Positions 24,015 through 32,837 of a stretch of DNA of 64,000 nt are shown in pieces (the first letter of the stretch is position 1; each line of letters opens with the position of its first letter). The stretch is taken from contig CAVUDO010000002.1 of assembly GCA_963740255.1 (NCBI GenBank), positions 2,232,001 through 2,296,000 on the forward strand, in the 5' to 3' direction. This stretch comes from CAVUDO01 sp963740255. Its GTDB lineage: Bacteria; Actinomycetota; Actinomycetes; Mycobacteriales; Cryptosporangiaceae. A program made the position numbers and the translations under genes. The notes under the pieces were generated by a model. It was not told the DNA's origin and did no database searches. It saw only the letters and a program-made list of their open reading frames with translations.

Positions 24015-24856
24015 CCGTTCGCCCCGTCCGAGGTCGTCGCCCCGGCCGGCGTCGCGTCCGTCGGCATCGCGTCCGTCGGCATCGCGTCCGTCGGCATCGC
24101 GTCCGTCGGCATCGCGTCCGCCGCACCCGCGGCCAGGTCGGAGGTCAGGATGTCGGAGGTGATCAGGCCGTCGCGGACGCGGACCTGGCGCCGGGCCCGG
24201 CCGGCCACCGCCGGGTCGTGGGTCACCACCACGAGCGCCACCCCGCGCTCGGCGTTGAGGGTGTCGAGCAGGTCGAGCACCTCGGCGCCGCGGCGGGAGT
24301 CGAGGTTGCCGGTGGGCTCGTCGGCGAGCAGCACCTGCGGGTCGGTGACCAGCGCGCGGGCGATGGCCACCCGCTGCTGCTCGCCGCCGGAGAGCTGGCC
24401 CGGCTGGTGGGTGAGCCGGTGGCCCAGACCGACGAGTTCGAGCGTCGCGGCCGCCCGGCGTCGCCGTTCGGCCTTCCCGAGACCCCGGTACACCAGCGGC
24501 AGCGCGACGTTGTCCAGGGCGGTCGTGCGGGCCAGCAGGTGGAAGGACTGGAAGACGAAGCCGACCGTGGCGTTGCGGACCTCGGCCAGCTCGTCCGGGG
24601 TGAGCGACACGACGTCGCGGCCGCCGATCCGCAGTGTGCCGGTGGTGGGCCGGTCCAGGCCGCCGAGCAGGTGCATGAGGGTGGACTTGCCGGAGCCGGA
24701 CGGGCCGACGATCGCGAGGTGGTCGCCGCGGGCCACGGTGAGGTTCACGCCGCGCAGGGCGTCGACCCGGCCCTCGCCCTGTTCGTACGACCGGGTCACG
24801 CCCACCGCCTCCAGCGCTGGCGGCCACCCGGCCGAGGGGGCTTCAGCCGCCGTCAC
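24011..24856 (-). CDS. ABC transporter ATP-binding protein, MacB/LolD type
   Basis: 281 residues from GTG 24856. Walker A GPSGSGKST, Q-loop FVFQSFHLL, signature QLSGGEQQRVAIARAL, Walker B VLLADEPTGNLDS and switch VVTHDP are all intact. The tail beyond the ATPase core carries four copies of DAMPT plus DATPAG, an odd repeat encoded by a 15-bp tandem repeat. Four-base overlaps with the adaptor and permease genes show a single coupled operon. Confidence 0.95.
   Translation of the reverse strand: MTAAEAPSAGWPPALEAVGVTRSYEQGEGRVDALRGVNLTVARGDHLAIVGPSGSGKSTLMHLLGGLDRPTTGTLRIGGRDVVSLTPDELAEVRNATVGFVFQSFHLLARTTALDNVALPLVYRGLGKAERRRRAAATLELVGLGHRLTHQPGQLSGGEQQRVAIARALVTDPQVLLADEPTGNLDSRRGAEVLDLLDTLNAERGVALVVVTHDPAVAGRARRQVRVRDGLITSDILTSDLAAGAADAMPTDAMPTDAMPTDAMPTDATPAGATTSDGANG
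24060..24119. repeat. 15-bp tandem repeat in the ATPase tail
   Basis: Four exact copies of GTCGGCATCGCGTCC at 24060, 24075, 24090 and 24105, preceded by a degenerate fifth. They encode DAMPT repeats near the C-terminus, outside the ATPase fold. Copy number could change without shifting the frame. Confidence 0.92.
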
Positions 24857-26208
24857 CGCAGCTCTTGTCCCGTGCGCACCTTGTCGGCGCCGGAGACGAC
24901 GACGCGGTCGCCGGGGCGCAGGCCGCCGGTGATCGCGACCAGGTCCTCGCCCTGGGTGCCGACCGTCACGGTGCGCCGTGCGGCCACGCCGCGCTCGACC
25001 ACCCACACCGTGTCCCTGGCGCCGTCCCGCACCAGTGCCGACGCCGGCACGGTCACCGCGTTCTCGGCGGTGCGGACGGCCAGCCGCGCCACCGCACTCA
25101 TCCCCGGGCGCGGCCGCGGCGCGACGGTGCCGTCGGCGAGCGTGCCCGCGCCCAGCGCCAGCCGCACCCGGTAGCTCACCCCGCCGCGGGCGCTCGTCGT
25201 CGGCAGCAGGCTCACCGCGGTGACCTTCGCCTGGTACGTCCCGCCGGGCACCGCGTCCAGGTCCACCACCGCCGTGACGCCGGCGGCGACCAGCAGCACG
25301 TCGGTCTCGTCCACCTCGGCCACCAGCCCGAGCCCGTCCAGGTCGACCACGGTGGCCACCGCGGTGCCCGGCGCCACCAGCGCCCCGGCCCGGATCTCGC
25401 CTTCGGCGGGCACGGCGCCACCGGGAGTGAGGGCGCCGAGCGGGGACGCCTGGCCCTGGAGCTGCGGTGGCAGGCCCTGTGCGAGGCTGGAGAGGTCGCC
25501 GCCGCTGGGCGAGGACGTGCCGCCGAGCTGGACGGTGCCGTTCACCGGGGCGCGCAGGGTGAGGCCGTCGACCTGCGCCTGGGCGAGGTTCACGGCCGCG
25601 TCGGCCTGGACGCGCTGCGCGGAGGACAGCGCACCGAGCGCGCTGCCGAGACTGCCCAGCCCCCGGCTCACCGCCTGCGCGGCCGACCTCGCCTGGGCCG
25701 CGACCGCCACGTACTGCGCCTGCACGGCCTTGAGCTGCGACAACGCAGCCGCCCGGCTGGCCGGGTCGGGAATCCGCTCAGCTGCTTTGCGGGCGTTGCC
25801 GAAGGCCTGCGCGGCGGCGGCATCGGTACGTGCCTGGGCGCGGGACAGGTCCACACCGGAGGTGAGGTTCACGGTGCCGCCGCCTGCGGCGTTCCGGGCG
25901 CTGCGCGCCTGCGCGAGCTGCCGCTCGACGGCCGGGGCGTCGACCACGGCGAGTACGGCTCCCGCCCTGACGACCTGGCCGTCGCGGACGAGGAGCCGTT
26001 CGATCCGTCCGTTCGCGGTCGAGGTCACGGTGGCGACCGCCCGGGCGCTCACCGCGGCGGGCGCCTCGACCACCTCGGTGACCGTGCCCAGCCGCACGGT
26101 GTCGGTGCGGATGCCCTCGGCGTCGTCGCCCGTACAGGCCGCCGCCGTGGCGAAGACCAGAACGCCAACCCCGCCCAGCGCCGCGAGAACCCTGTTCACG
26201 CGCGCCAT
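24853..26208 (-). CDS. Membrane-fusion-type adaptor lipoprotein of the ABC export system
   Basis: 451 residues from ATG 26208. A lipoprotein signal (LAALGGVGVLVFATAAAC, with C25 as the lipid site) precedes a lipoyl/barrel-sandwich domain (NGRIERLLVRDGQVVRAGAVL), a helical hairpin with ANAA-type repeats (residues about 105-210), a second barrel half (TLRAPVNGTVQLGG) and a beta-barrel/membrane-proximal end. In a monoderm it probably tethers substrate handling to the MacB-like permease. First gene of the three-gene operon. Confidence 0.9.
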   Translation of the reverse strand: MARVNRVLAALGGVGVLVFATAAACTGDDAEGIRTDTVRLGTVTEVVEAPAAVSARAVATVTSTANGRIERLLVRDGQVVRAGAVLAVVDAPAVERQLAQARSARNAAGGGTVNLTSGVDLSRAQARTDAAAAQAFGNARKAAERIPDPASRAAALSQLKAVQAQYVAVAAQARSAAQAVSRGLGSLGSALGALSSAQRVQADAAVNLAQAQVDGLTLRAPVNGTVQLGGTSSPSGGDLSSLAQGLPPQLQGQASPLGALTPGGAVPAEGEIRAGALVAPGTAVATVVDLDGLGLVAEVDETDVLLVAAGVTAVVDLDAVPGGTYQAKVTAVSLLPTTSARGGVSYRVRLALGAGTLADGTVAPRPRPGMSAVARLAVRTAENAVTVPASALVRDGARDTVWVVERGVAARRTVTVGTQGEDLVAITGGLRPGDRVVVSGADKVRTGQELR

Positions 26209-26269
26209 GCTACGGCCGCCCCGCTCGTGCTGCCCGGCGGTGGCGGCCGCCGCGTCCGCCGCGAGGCCG

Positions 26270-27076
26270 TCAGTCGTAGAGCTTGCCGAGCTCCGTGCTC
26301 CGGTCGCGGGCGGCCTCGATGGCGGCGATCAGCGCGGCCCGCACCCCGTGCCGCTCCAGCTCACGGACGGCCGCGATCGTGGTGCCCCCCGGTGAGGTGA
26401 CCGCCTCGCGCAACTGCACCGGGTGCTCGCCGGAGTCGCGCAGCATCGTCGCGGCACCGAGCGCGGTCTGCACGATCAGGTCGGCGGCCACCTGCCGGGA
26501 CAGCCCCAGCAGCAGGCCGGCGTCGATCATCGCCTCGACGAGGAAGAAGAAGTACGCCGGCCCGGACCCGGACAGCGCGGTCACGGCGTCCTGTTGCGAC
26601 TCCGGCAGCCGCAGCACCTTGCCGACGGGCTGCAGGATCGCCTCGGTGGCCAGCAGGTGCTTCTCCTCGGCATGGGCGCCGGGCGAGATCGCGCTCATCG
26701 CCTGGTCGACCAGGGCCGGGGTGTTGGGCATCACCCGCACCACCGGGACGCCGTCGGCGAGCTGCCGCTCGATGTAGGCCGTCGGGATGCCGGCCGCCAC
26801 CGAAACCACCAGGTGGTCGGGGGTGACCAGGGGCGCCAGCGTCTCCATCAGGCCGCCGATGTCCTGCGGCTTGACCGCCACGAGCAGCGTGCGGGCGTGC
26901 GCGACGGCCTCGGCCGGCGTCGCCGAGGCCACCCCGTACCGCTCCGTCAGCACGGCCGCGCGCTCGACCGAGTGTTCGACCACGACGATGTCGCCGGGGG
27001 CGACGTCCGCCCGCAGCAGGCCCGAGAGCAGCGCCTCCCCGAGCTTGCCCGCTCCGAAGATCGCCAGCGTGTCCAC
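26270..27076 (-). CDS. proC: Pyrroline-5-carboxylate reductase
   Basis: 268 residues from GTG 27076. Last step of proline synthesis, NAD(P)H-dependent. Shows AIFGAGKLGEALLSGLL, VKPQDI, VRVMPNTPALV and the C-terminal signature VTSPGGTTIAAVRELE. Length and order are standard. It sits 33 bases downstream of the proline dehydrogenase gene, so synthesis and breakdown enzymes may share a transcript. Confidence 0.97.
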   Translation of the reverse strand: MDTLAIFGAGKLGEALLSGLLRADVAPGDIVVVEHSVERAAVLTERYGVASATPAEAVAHARTLLVAVKPQDIGGLMETLAPLVTPDHLVVSVAAGIPTAYIERQLADGVPVVRVMPNTPALVDQAMSAISPGAHAEEKHLLATEAILQPVGKVLRLPESQQDAVTALSGSGPAYFFFLVEAMIDAGLLLGLSRQVAADLIVQTALGAATMLRDSGEHPVQLREAVTSPGGTTIAAVRELERHGVRAALIAAIEAARDRSTELGKLYD

Positions 27077-27109
27077 GTTCAGCCGCCCCCTGGTGGTGAC
27101 ACTCGAAAC

Positions 27110-28030
27110 TCAGCCGCGCGACGCGAGCGCGCGGAGGAAGAAGGTCAGGTTGGCCGGGCGCTCGGCGAGCCGGCGCATCAGGTACGGGTACCACGCATCC
27201 CCGTACGGCACGTAGACCCGCATCGTGTAGCCGTCGCCGGCCAGCCGGTGCTGTTCGTCCGGGCGCACGCCGTAGAGCATCTGGAACTCGAAGCTGTCAG
27301 GCGTGCGGTCGTACCACTTCGCCCGCTCCTCGGCGATCGCCACCAGCCGCGGGTCGTGGGTGGCCAGCATCGGATAGCCCTCGCCGGCCATCAGGATGTT
27401 CAGGCACCGGGCGTAGGCCCGGTCGACATGCCACGGCGCCTGGTAGGCCACCGACTCGGGCTCGGCGTACGCGCCCTTGCACAGCCGCACCCGGGAGCCG
27501 GCGTAGGCCAGGTCCCTGCAGTCTGCCTCGGTGCGGCGCAGGTAGGCCTGCAGCGCCACGCCGGTGCGGGGGTGGTCCTTCCGCAGGGCGTCCAGGACGT
27601 CGAGGGTCGAGTCGGTGGTGGTGTGGTCCTCCATGTCGAGGGTGACCGCGGTGCCGGCGCTGTCGGCCGCCGCGCAGATCGCCCGCGCGTGCTCCACGGC
27701 CGTCGGCTGGTCGAAGAGCTGCCCGAGGGCCGACAGCTTCACGCTCACCTCGGCCGGCGGCGTGAGTTCGGCGGAGGACAGCGCCTTGAGCACCGTGAGG
27801 TAGGCGTCCCTGGTGGCCGCCGCGGCGGAGGCGTCGGTGCTGTCCTCGCCGAGGAAGTCCAGGCTGACGGCCAGGCCGCGGCCGACCAGCTCGCGGGTCA
27901 CCCGGACGGCGTCGTCGGTGTCCTCGCCCGCCACGAAGCGGCCGACGATCCCCCGGGTCAGCGGCGCGGCGCCGACCAGCCGCTCGACGCGCCGGTTCCG
28001 CGACACCGCGAGAATGGCCGACCTGAACAT
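27110..28030 (-). CDS. Proline dehydrogenase
   Basis: 306 residues from ATG 28030, a monofunctional FAD-dependent TIM-barrel enzyme oxidising proline to pyrroline-5-carboxylate at the membrane. Motifs: SVKLSALGQLFD, LDMEDHTTTDSTLDVL, LQAYLRRTEADC, RLCKGAYAEPESVA, and FEFQMLYGVRPDEQ, followed by RVYVPYGDAWYPYLMRRLAERPAN in two parts. It has the short actinobacterial length with no P5C dehydrogenase domain. Confidence 0.95.
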   Translation of the reverse strand: MFRSAILAVSRNRRVERLVGAAPLTRGIVGRFVAGEDTDDAVRVTRELVGRGLAVSLDFLGEDSTDASAAAATRDAYLTVLKALSSAELTPPAEVSVKLSALGQLFDQPTAVEHARAICAAADSAGTAVTLDMEDHTTTDSTLDVLDALRKDHPRTGVALQAYLRRTEADCRDLAYAGSRVRLCKGAYAEPESVAYQAPWHVDRAYARCLNILMAGEGYPMLATHDPRLVAIAEERAKWYDRTPDSFEFQMLYGVRPDEQHRLAGDGYTMRVYVPYGDAWYPYLMRRLAERPANLTFFLRALASRG

Positions 28031-28139
28031 GCCGGCAGCCTAACTCGGGGCAGCCGCCGCGACATCGTTCACCCGTCTGGGCGCGTCCCCCCGACCCCGG
28101 CGAGACGACACCGAGCGACCGACAGGGCACCATGGGTGG

Positions 28140-28919
28140 GTGCCCCCTGTCAGCCTGCACGACCGCGAGGCCATTGCCGCCCTGTTCGCCGCCGACCCGG
28201 CCCTGCACGTCTACGAGCTCGGGGACCTGGACGACTTACCGTGGCCGCACACGGTCTGGTACGCCGACGCCGACCGGGCGGCGGTCGCGCTGCTCTACGG
28301 CGGCAGCCCGCTCCCGATCCTGCTCGGCATCGTCCGCCCGGAGCGGGACGACGCGTTGCGCGCACTCCTCACCGACCTGTTGCCGCTGCTGCCCCGCCGC
28401 TTCTACGCTCACCTGACCGGCGACGTCCACCATGTGCTCGAAGCCGCCTACGACGCGGAACACCACGGCGTCCACCGCAAGATGGCGCTGACCTACGCCG
28501 CGGCGATGGCGGGCGTCGACACGTCCGAGGTCGGGCTGCTCGGCGCCGACGACCTGGACGACCTCCGGGCGCTGTACGCCACCAGCTACCCGGAGAGCTG
28601 GTTCGATCCGCGGGTGCTCGCGGTCGGCCCCTACGTGGGGATCCGACGCGGCGGGGCGCTCTGCGCGGTTGCGGGGGTGCACACCTACGCGCCCGGCTGG
28701 GGGGTGGCCGCGCTCGGCAACATCGTCACCCATCCCGACTGTCGCGGCCAGGAGCTTGCCACCGCGACGGTGGCGGCGCTCTGTCAGCTGCTCTCGCCCA
28801 CGGTCGAACACATCGGGCTGAACGTGCACGCCGAGAACGCCCCGGCGCTGGCCTGCTACCGCCGCCTCGGCTTCACCCCGGTGCTCGACTACACCGAATT
28901 CACCTTCACCACCCGCTGA
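28140..28919 (+). CDS. GNAT family acetyltransferase
   Basis: 259 residues from GTG 28140. The N-terminal half resembles the degenerate GNAT lobe of FR47-type proteins; the C-terminal lobe has the acetyl-CoA site NIVTHPDCRGQELATATVAAL (split) and NVHAENAPALACYRRLGFTPV. The acceptor substrate is unknown. Divergent from proline dehydrogenase, convergent with module B. Confidence 0.86.
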   Translation: MPPVSLHDREAIAALFAADPALHVYELGDLDDLPWPHTVWYADADRAAVALLYGGSPLPILLGIVRPERDDALRALLTDLLPLLPRRFYAHLTGDVHHVLEAAYDAEHHGVHRKMALTYAAAMAGVDTSEVGLLGADDLDDLRALYATSYPESWFDPRVLAVGPYVGIRRGGALCAVAGVHTYAPGWGVAALGNIVTHPDCRGQELATATVAALCQLLSPTVEHIGLNVHAENAPALACYRRLGFTPVLDYTEFTFTTR

Positions 28920-29006
28920 CTCCGACCGTCACGGCCGGCGTTGGCGGGTGACGACCGGGATCGGGACCCGAACTGGACCGGGGGCCGACGGCCGCGCGGC
29001 GGCGGG

Positions 29007-29319
<313 letters not shown>

Positions 29320-29323
<4 letters not shown>

Positions 29324-29532
29324 CGGTGTGCCTCTCCGTGCGGCAGGGCGTCGTGCCTGGTGGCGTCGTGTTTGGTGGCGGCGGCGAAGGACGCGCTCGG
29401 GCAGGGCCAGGGCATCCATCCGGGGCAGCGGCCGCAGCGGTCGGTGAGCGGGTGGCGGGGGTGGCGTTGCGCGAGTTCGTCGGCCAGGCCGTAGAGGATG
29501 GCCAGGGGTGGGCCGGGCCCGCGCCGCCTCAC
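29320..29532 (-). CDS. Module B small protein 2
   Basis: 70 residues from GTG 29532. Same plan as 17608-17811: GPPLAILYGLADELAQRH, RCGRCPGWMPWPCPSASF, AAATKHDA. The cysteine pair and both tryptophans are kept, and an extra cysteine (WPC) appears. It overlaps the gene before it (GTGA) and the one after it (ATGA). Function unknown. Confidence 0.72.
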
Positions 29533-29795
29533 CGGCCGCTCGACCCGTCGCCGGGCTCGATCGGCCGGCCAGGCTCGACCGGCCGGCCGGATTCGTCCAG
29601 GAGGCCGGCGTCGTCCAGCACGTCGAGGGCTTGGCGGCGCAGGACGCATCCGCTGGCCGGACGCCCGCTGCGGCGGGTCGCGCCCTCGTGCCAGGGCCAC
29701 GGGCAGGACGCGCAGGCAGGCCGGCCCCGGCGGTGTCTGCGGTGCGCGGCCGCCGTACGCCGGGCGGCGCGGATCTCGTCCTGGTCAGGAGCCAC
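29529..29795 (-). CDS. Module B small protein 1
   Basis: 88 residues from GTG 29795, which aligns with the module A start and has GGAGGG upstream. Conserved parts: PDQDEIRAARR, CASCPWPWHEG, SGC, ALDVLDDAGLLDESGRPVEP. A small duplication (GRPVEP/GRPIEP) extends the C-terminus. An alternative ATG in the next frame four codons earlier opens a long but non-homologous frame and is rejected. Confidence 0.7.
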   Translation of the reverse strand: MAPDQDEIRAARRTAAAHRRHRRGRPACASCPWPWHEGATRRSGRPASGCVLRRQALDVLDDAGLLDESGRPVEPGRPIEPGDGSSGR

Positions 29796-29884
29796 GGGGT
29801 CATCCCTCCGATGCCGGCCGGGGACGGGTTCTGCTGGCCGCTTCGTCCACACTTACGACGAAACAAACCGTGCAAGCAGTAGAT

Positions 29885-29923
29885 CACAACATGTAAAATA
29901 CAACAAGTACTTTCTATGTTGTG
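29885..29923. promoter_or_regulatory. Perfect 8-bp inverted repeat in the module B divergent promoter
   Basis: CACAACAT (29885-29892) and ATGTTGTG (29916-29923) flank a 23-base AT-rich spacer. The site sits where the module A dyad sits, between the small-gene operon and the XRE gene, but the sequence is different, as expected if each regulator reads its own operator. Confidence 0.55.
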
Positions 29924-29982
29924 TCTTGTCTAGCTCTGACCCTTGGTGCCACGCCGTAGCTGAACGGGGGAGACTGAGCGGC

Positions 29983-30834
29983 ATGACGAACGCGAGCCCC
30001 ACCGTGCGGAGACGCATCCTGGCGTCGGAACTGCGGCGACTGCGCACCGTTGCGGGCATGACACAGGAGCAGGCCGAGAAGGCGGCCGGGCTCGGAGAGA
30101 CCTCGTTGACGAGGTACGAGACGTGCCGCTCCTCCATCAGCGTCCTCGCGGCGAAGTCCCTGCTCACCGTCTACGGCGTGGAAGGTGAGCGGCTCGACGC
30201 ACTACTCGACCTGGCACGCGGCGCCCGCAGCCGCGGCTGGTTGAAGGGGTTGAAAGGGTTCCGTGGCGTGGTGCCACAGTGGCTGGAGGACCTGGTGACT
30301 CTGGAGTCCGACGCCACACGGCTCCACGAGTACGCCACCCGCGTCGTCCCCGGCTACCTACAGACAGAGCGGTACGCGCGAGCCGTCCTCACTGCGGGCA
30401 TCCCCGGCGCCGAGATCGACCAGCACGTGCAGGCACGGATGGCCCGGGCCATCCTCGACCGCGACAACCCACCGGAATACTGGCTCGTGCTCTGCGAGTC
30501 GGCCCTGCGCGTGCTCGTCGGCGGACGCGACGTGATGCGCGAGCAACTGGAACACATCGCCGCAGTCGCACAGCGACCTAACGTCACCATCCAGGTGCTC
30601 CCCGACGATCACGGAGCGCACATGAACATGAGCATCCCCTTCATCGTCCTCAGCTTCGACCAAGCCCCCGAGTTCAGCGTGGTTTACGTTGATTACCCCA
30701 CCGGTAGCCTGTACAGAGACGAACCAGAGGAAGTCGATGAATATCACCGTGTGTATCGACACGTCATCAAGGCGGCGTTGCCGGACACCCGGTCACTTGA
30801 GCTGATAGCCCGCCGAGCAAAGGAACTGACATGA
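29983..30834 (+). CDS. XRE-family regulator with DUF5753 domain (module B)
   Basis: 283 residues from ATG 29983 (GGGGGAGA upstream). HTH at about 10-60: ILASELRRLRTVAGMTQEQA, AGLGETSLTRYETCRSSIS. DUF5753: LHEYATRVVPGYLQTERYAR, RMARAILDRDNPPEYWLVLC, ESALRVLVGGRDVM, VTIQVLPDDHGAHMNMSIPF. The same architecture as module A with low identity in the HTH, in line with a different operator. ATGA overlap with its DUF397 partner. Confidence 0.9.
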   Translation: MTNASPTVRRRILASELRRLRTVAGMTQEQAEKAAGLGETSLTRYETCRSSISVLAAKSLLTVYGVEGERLDALLDLARGARSRGWLKGLKGFRGVVPQWLEDLVTLESDATRLHEYATRVVPGYLQTERYARAVLTAGIPGAEIDQHVQARMARAILDRDNPPEYWLVLCESALRVLVGGRDVMREQLEHIAAVAQRPNVTIQVLPDDHGAHMNMSIPFIVLSFDQAPEFSVVYVDYPTGSLYRDEPEEVDEYHRVYRHVIKAALPDTRSLELIARRAKELT

Positions 30835-31052
30835 GCGAAAGGAACTTCGGCGATTGCCTGACGTGGCGGAAGGCCACCCGAAGCGATACCCAAGGTGGAG
30901 CATGCCTCTACGTCGCGCGCGACGAACAGACCGGCATGATCGGCGTCCGCGACTCGAAAGAGGGTCGGGCCGGCGCCCCGCAGTGGTACACCCGCGCAGA
31001 ATGGGCCGCATTCCTGGACGGCGCGAAGGCCGGCGAGTTCGACCATTTCTGA
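30831..31052 (+). CDS. DUF397 domain protein (module B)
   Basis: 73 residues, a single DUF397 domain: TWRKATRSDTQGGACLYVAR, GVRDSKEGRAGAPQWYTRAEW, AAFLDGAKAGEFD. Co-translated with the XRE-DUF5753 protein. In module A the partner has two such units. The likely role is partner or antagonist of the regulator, from studies of related pairs in streptomycetes. Confidence 0.88.
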   Translation: MSERNFGDCLTWRKATRSDTQGGACLYVARDEQTGMIGVRDSKEGRAGAPQWYTRAEWAAFLDGAKAGEFDHF

Positions 31053-31161
31053 CGGACGAAGGCTCTGACCTGCGGGAGCTGGCCATCGCGGAGGCGTTGG
31101 CCGGACGGAGACTAGGAGGCGGTTGTCCACAGCCTGAACTCGGTCCGGCCACCACCCCCGG

Positions 31162-32001
31162 TCAGGGGGCGCCGACGGAGGCGGCCGGGGTGACCAGATG
31201 GAGCCGGGCGAACGCGAGCGACTCGGCGAGGTCGGCCTCCCGCCGCTCGCGGTCGACCGTGCGGGTGGAGACCTCCACCACCACCGAGTCGGTGAAGCCG
31301 CCCGCGGCCAGCCGCTCCAGCACCGCCCCGCACGGCTGGTCGCCGCGGCCGGGGACCAGGTGCTCGTCCCGGGACAGGCCGCTGCCGTCGCCCAGGTGCA
31401 TGTGGACGAGCCGGTCGCCCATCCGGTCGGCGAGTTCCAGGGCGTCGGTGCGGGCCACGGCCGTGTGCGAGGTGTCCAGCGTGTAGTGCGCGAAGTCGTC
31501 CCGGGTCGGGTCCCAGTGCGGGGCGTACGGGACGAACTCGCGGCCGCGGGCGCGCAGCGGGTACATGTTCTCGATCGCGTAGCGCAGCCCCGTCTCCTCC
31601 TCCAGCTGGGCCACGCCCTCGACGAACCCGCGGGCGTAGTCGCGCTGCCACTTGAACGGCGGGTGGACGACCACGGTGGAGGCACCCAGGGCGACGGCGG
31701 CCTCACCGGACCGGCGCAGCCGCTCCCACGGGTCGGGGCTCCACACCCGCTGGGTGATCAGCAGACAGGGCGCGTGCACGGCGAGCACCGGGAGCGCGTA
31801 CCGCTGCTGGAGGTCGCACAGGCCGGGGACGTCCTGGCTGCTCGGGTCCGTCCAGACCATGATCTCGACGCCGTCGTAGCCGAGGGCGGTCGCAATCTCG
31901 AACGCCGCGGCGGCCGGCTCGGGGTACACGGACGCGGTCGAGAGCCCGACCGTCGCGGCCGGGGTCCACACCTCGGGTCCTGTCTCGCCTGCCGTATTCA
32001 C
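31162..32001 (-). CDS. Sugar phosphate isomerase/epimerase-like TIM-barrel protein
   Basis: 279 residues from GTG 32001. An AP-endonuclease-2 type TIM barrel with metal-ligand positions in GYDGVEIMVW, LAVHAPCLL, VVVHPPFKW, YAIENMYP, YTLDTSHTAV, LVHMHLGDG and VVVEVSTRT. The family converts hydroxy-sugars or inositol derivatives; the substrate cannot be assigned. It stands next to Ppx/GppA in several actinomycetes, and here the two are split by a toxin-antitoxin pair. Confidence 0.87.
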   Translation of the reverse strand: MNTAGETGPEVWTPAATVGLSTASVYPEPAAAAFEIATALGYDGVEIMVWTDPSSQDVPGLCDLQQRYALPVLAVHAPCLLITQRVWSPDPWERLRRSGEAAVALGASTVVVHPPFKWQRDYARGFVEGVAQLEEETGLRYAIENMYPLRARGREFVPYAPHWDPTRDDFAHYTLDTSHTAVARTDALELADRMGDRLVHMHLGDGSGLSRDEHLVPGRGDQPCGAVLERLAAGGFTDSVVVEVSTRTVDRERREADLAESLAFARLHLVTPAASVGAP

Positions 32002-32121
32002 TCCGACCAGGGTAGTGGGCCCGCCGCCTGGCCGCGGAGCCTGTCACCCCGTGTCACCAACCGATCGCGATCAGGCGCCTCGACGGCTCGCCGCGGCCAC
32101 GCGACCAGTCGATGACAGCCT

Positions 32122-32140
32122 GATACCAGGAGCGATACCA
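32122..32140 (+). promoter_or_regulatory. GATACCA direct repeats in the toxin-antitoxin promoter
   Basis: GATACCA occurs at 32122-32128 and 32134-32140, a 12-base period, just before the antitoxin ATG. TACCAT at 32136-32141 can act as a -10, which would put the transcript start at or next to ATG 32149; no ribosome site is visible. A leaderless mRNA repressed by the antitoxin at these repeats is inferred. Confidence 0.5.
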
Positions 32141-32148
32141 TAGTCGCC

Positions 32149-32352
32149 ATGGCAATGACCCTGAGGCTGGACGACACCCAGACCGAGGCGCTGCGTCGAC
32201 GGGCCGAGGCGGAACAGCGCAGCATGCAGCAGGTCGCGCTGGACGCGGTGGACGAGTACATCGCCCGTCACGGTCGCGCCGAGCGGATCAAGGCGGCGTC
32301 GGCCCACTACGCGGATCGATACTCCGACCTGCTGAGAAGGCTCGGCGAGTGA
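32149..32352 (+). CDS. Ribbon-helix-helix antitoxin
   Basis: 67 residues from ATG 32149 (ATG 32155 also possible). N-terminal RHH fold: MTLRLDDTQTEALRRRAEAE, then RSMQQVALDAVDEYIARHG; the C-terminal tail (AASAHYADRYSDLLRRLGE) would wrap and block the toxin. It overlaps the toxin gene by GTGA, the usual antitoxin-first order. Confidence 0.88.
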   Translation: MAMTLRLDDTQTEALRRRAEAEQRSMQQVALDAVDEYIARHGRAERIKAASAHYADRYSDLLRRLGE

Positions 32353-32732
32353 GCGAGCCGTTCTACCTCAGCACCGAGGAGGTGCTGGACCTCGTCGCGC
32401 CGGACGCCGTCACCGGCCGCCTGGAGATCCGCGATTTCGGGCTGCTCGACGCTGCCGTCAACCGCCCCAGGGCGAGCGTGTTCGGCCAGGACGCGTATCC
32501 GGACCTGTGGTCCAAGGCCGCGGCCCTGCTCCACTCGATCGCCACCAACCATCCCCTGGTCGACGGAAACAAGCGGCTGGCCTGGCACGCCACGGTGGTC
32601 TTCCTCGCCGTGAACGGAGCCTCCGTCACAGTGGACGACGACACCGCGTTCGACTTCGTGGTCGCGGTGGCCGCCGGGGACCTGGACGACGTGGGCAAGA
32701 TCGCCGAGCGGCTGGCGTCGTTCACGGACTGA
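32349..32732 (+). CDS. Doc-type (Fic family) toxin
   Basis: 127 residues from GTG 32349. The Fic core reads HSIATNHPLVDGNKRLAWHA, close to Doc's HPFxDANKR; the catalytic histidine and the phosphate-binding GNKR are kept, with leucine replacing the usual phenylalanine. Doc phosphorylates elongation factor EF-Tu and stops translation; other Fic proteins add AMP. Coupled to the RHH antitoxin, as in Phd-Doc-like modules. Confidence 0.9.
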   Translation: MSEPFYLSTEEVLDLVAPDAVTGRLEIRDFGLLDAAVNRPRASVFGQDAYPDLWSKAAALLHSIATNHPLVDGNKRLAWHATVVFLAVNGASVTVDDDTAFDFVVAVAAGDLDDVGKIAERLASFTD

Positions 32733-32837
32733 GCGTGCCATGACCGAGGCGGGTCGGCCACAGCGGGACAGCCCGTGACACTGGGCGAACTCCCCGCTCG
32801 GACGGGATCGGTGCAGTGCTGTCCGGAGCGTGCCGCC

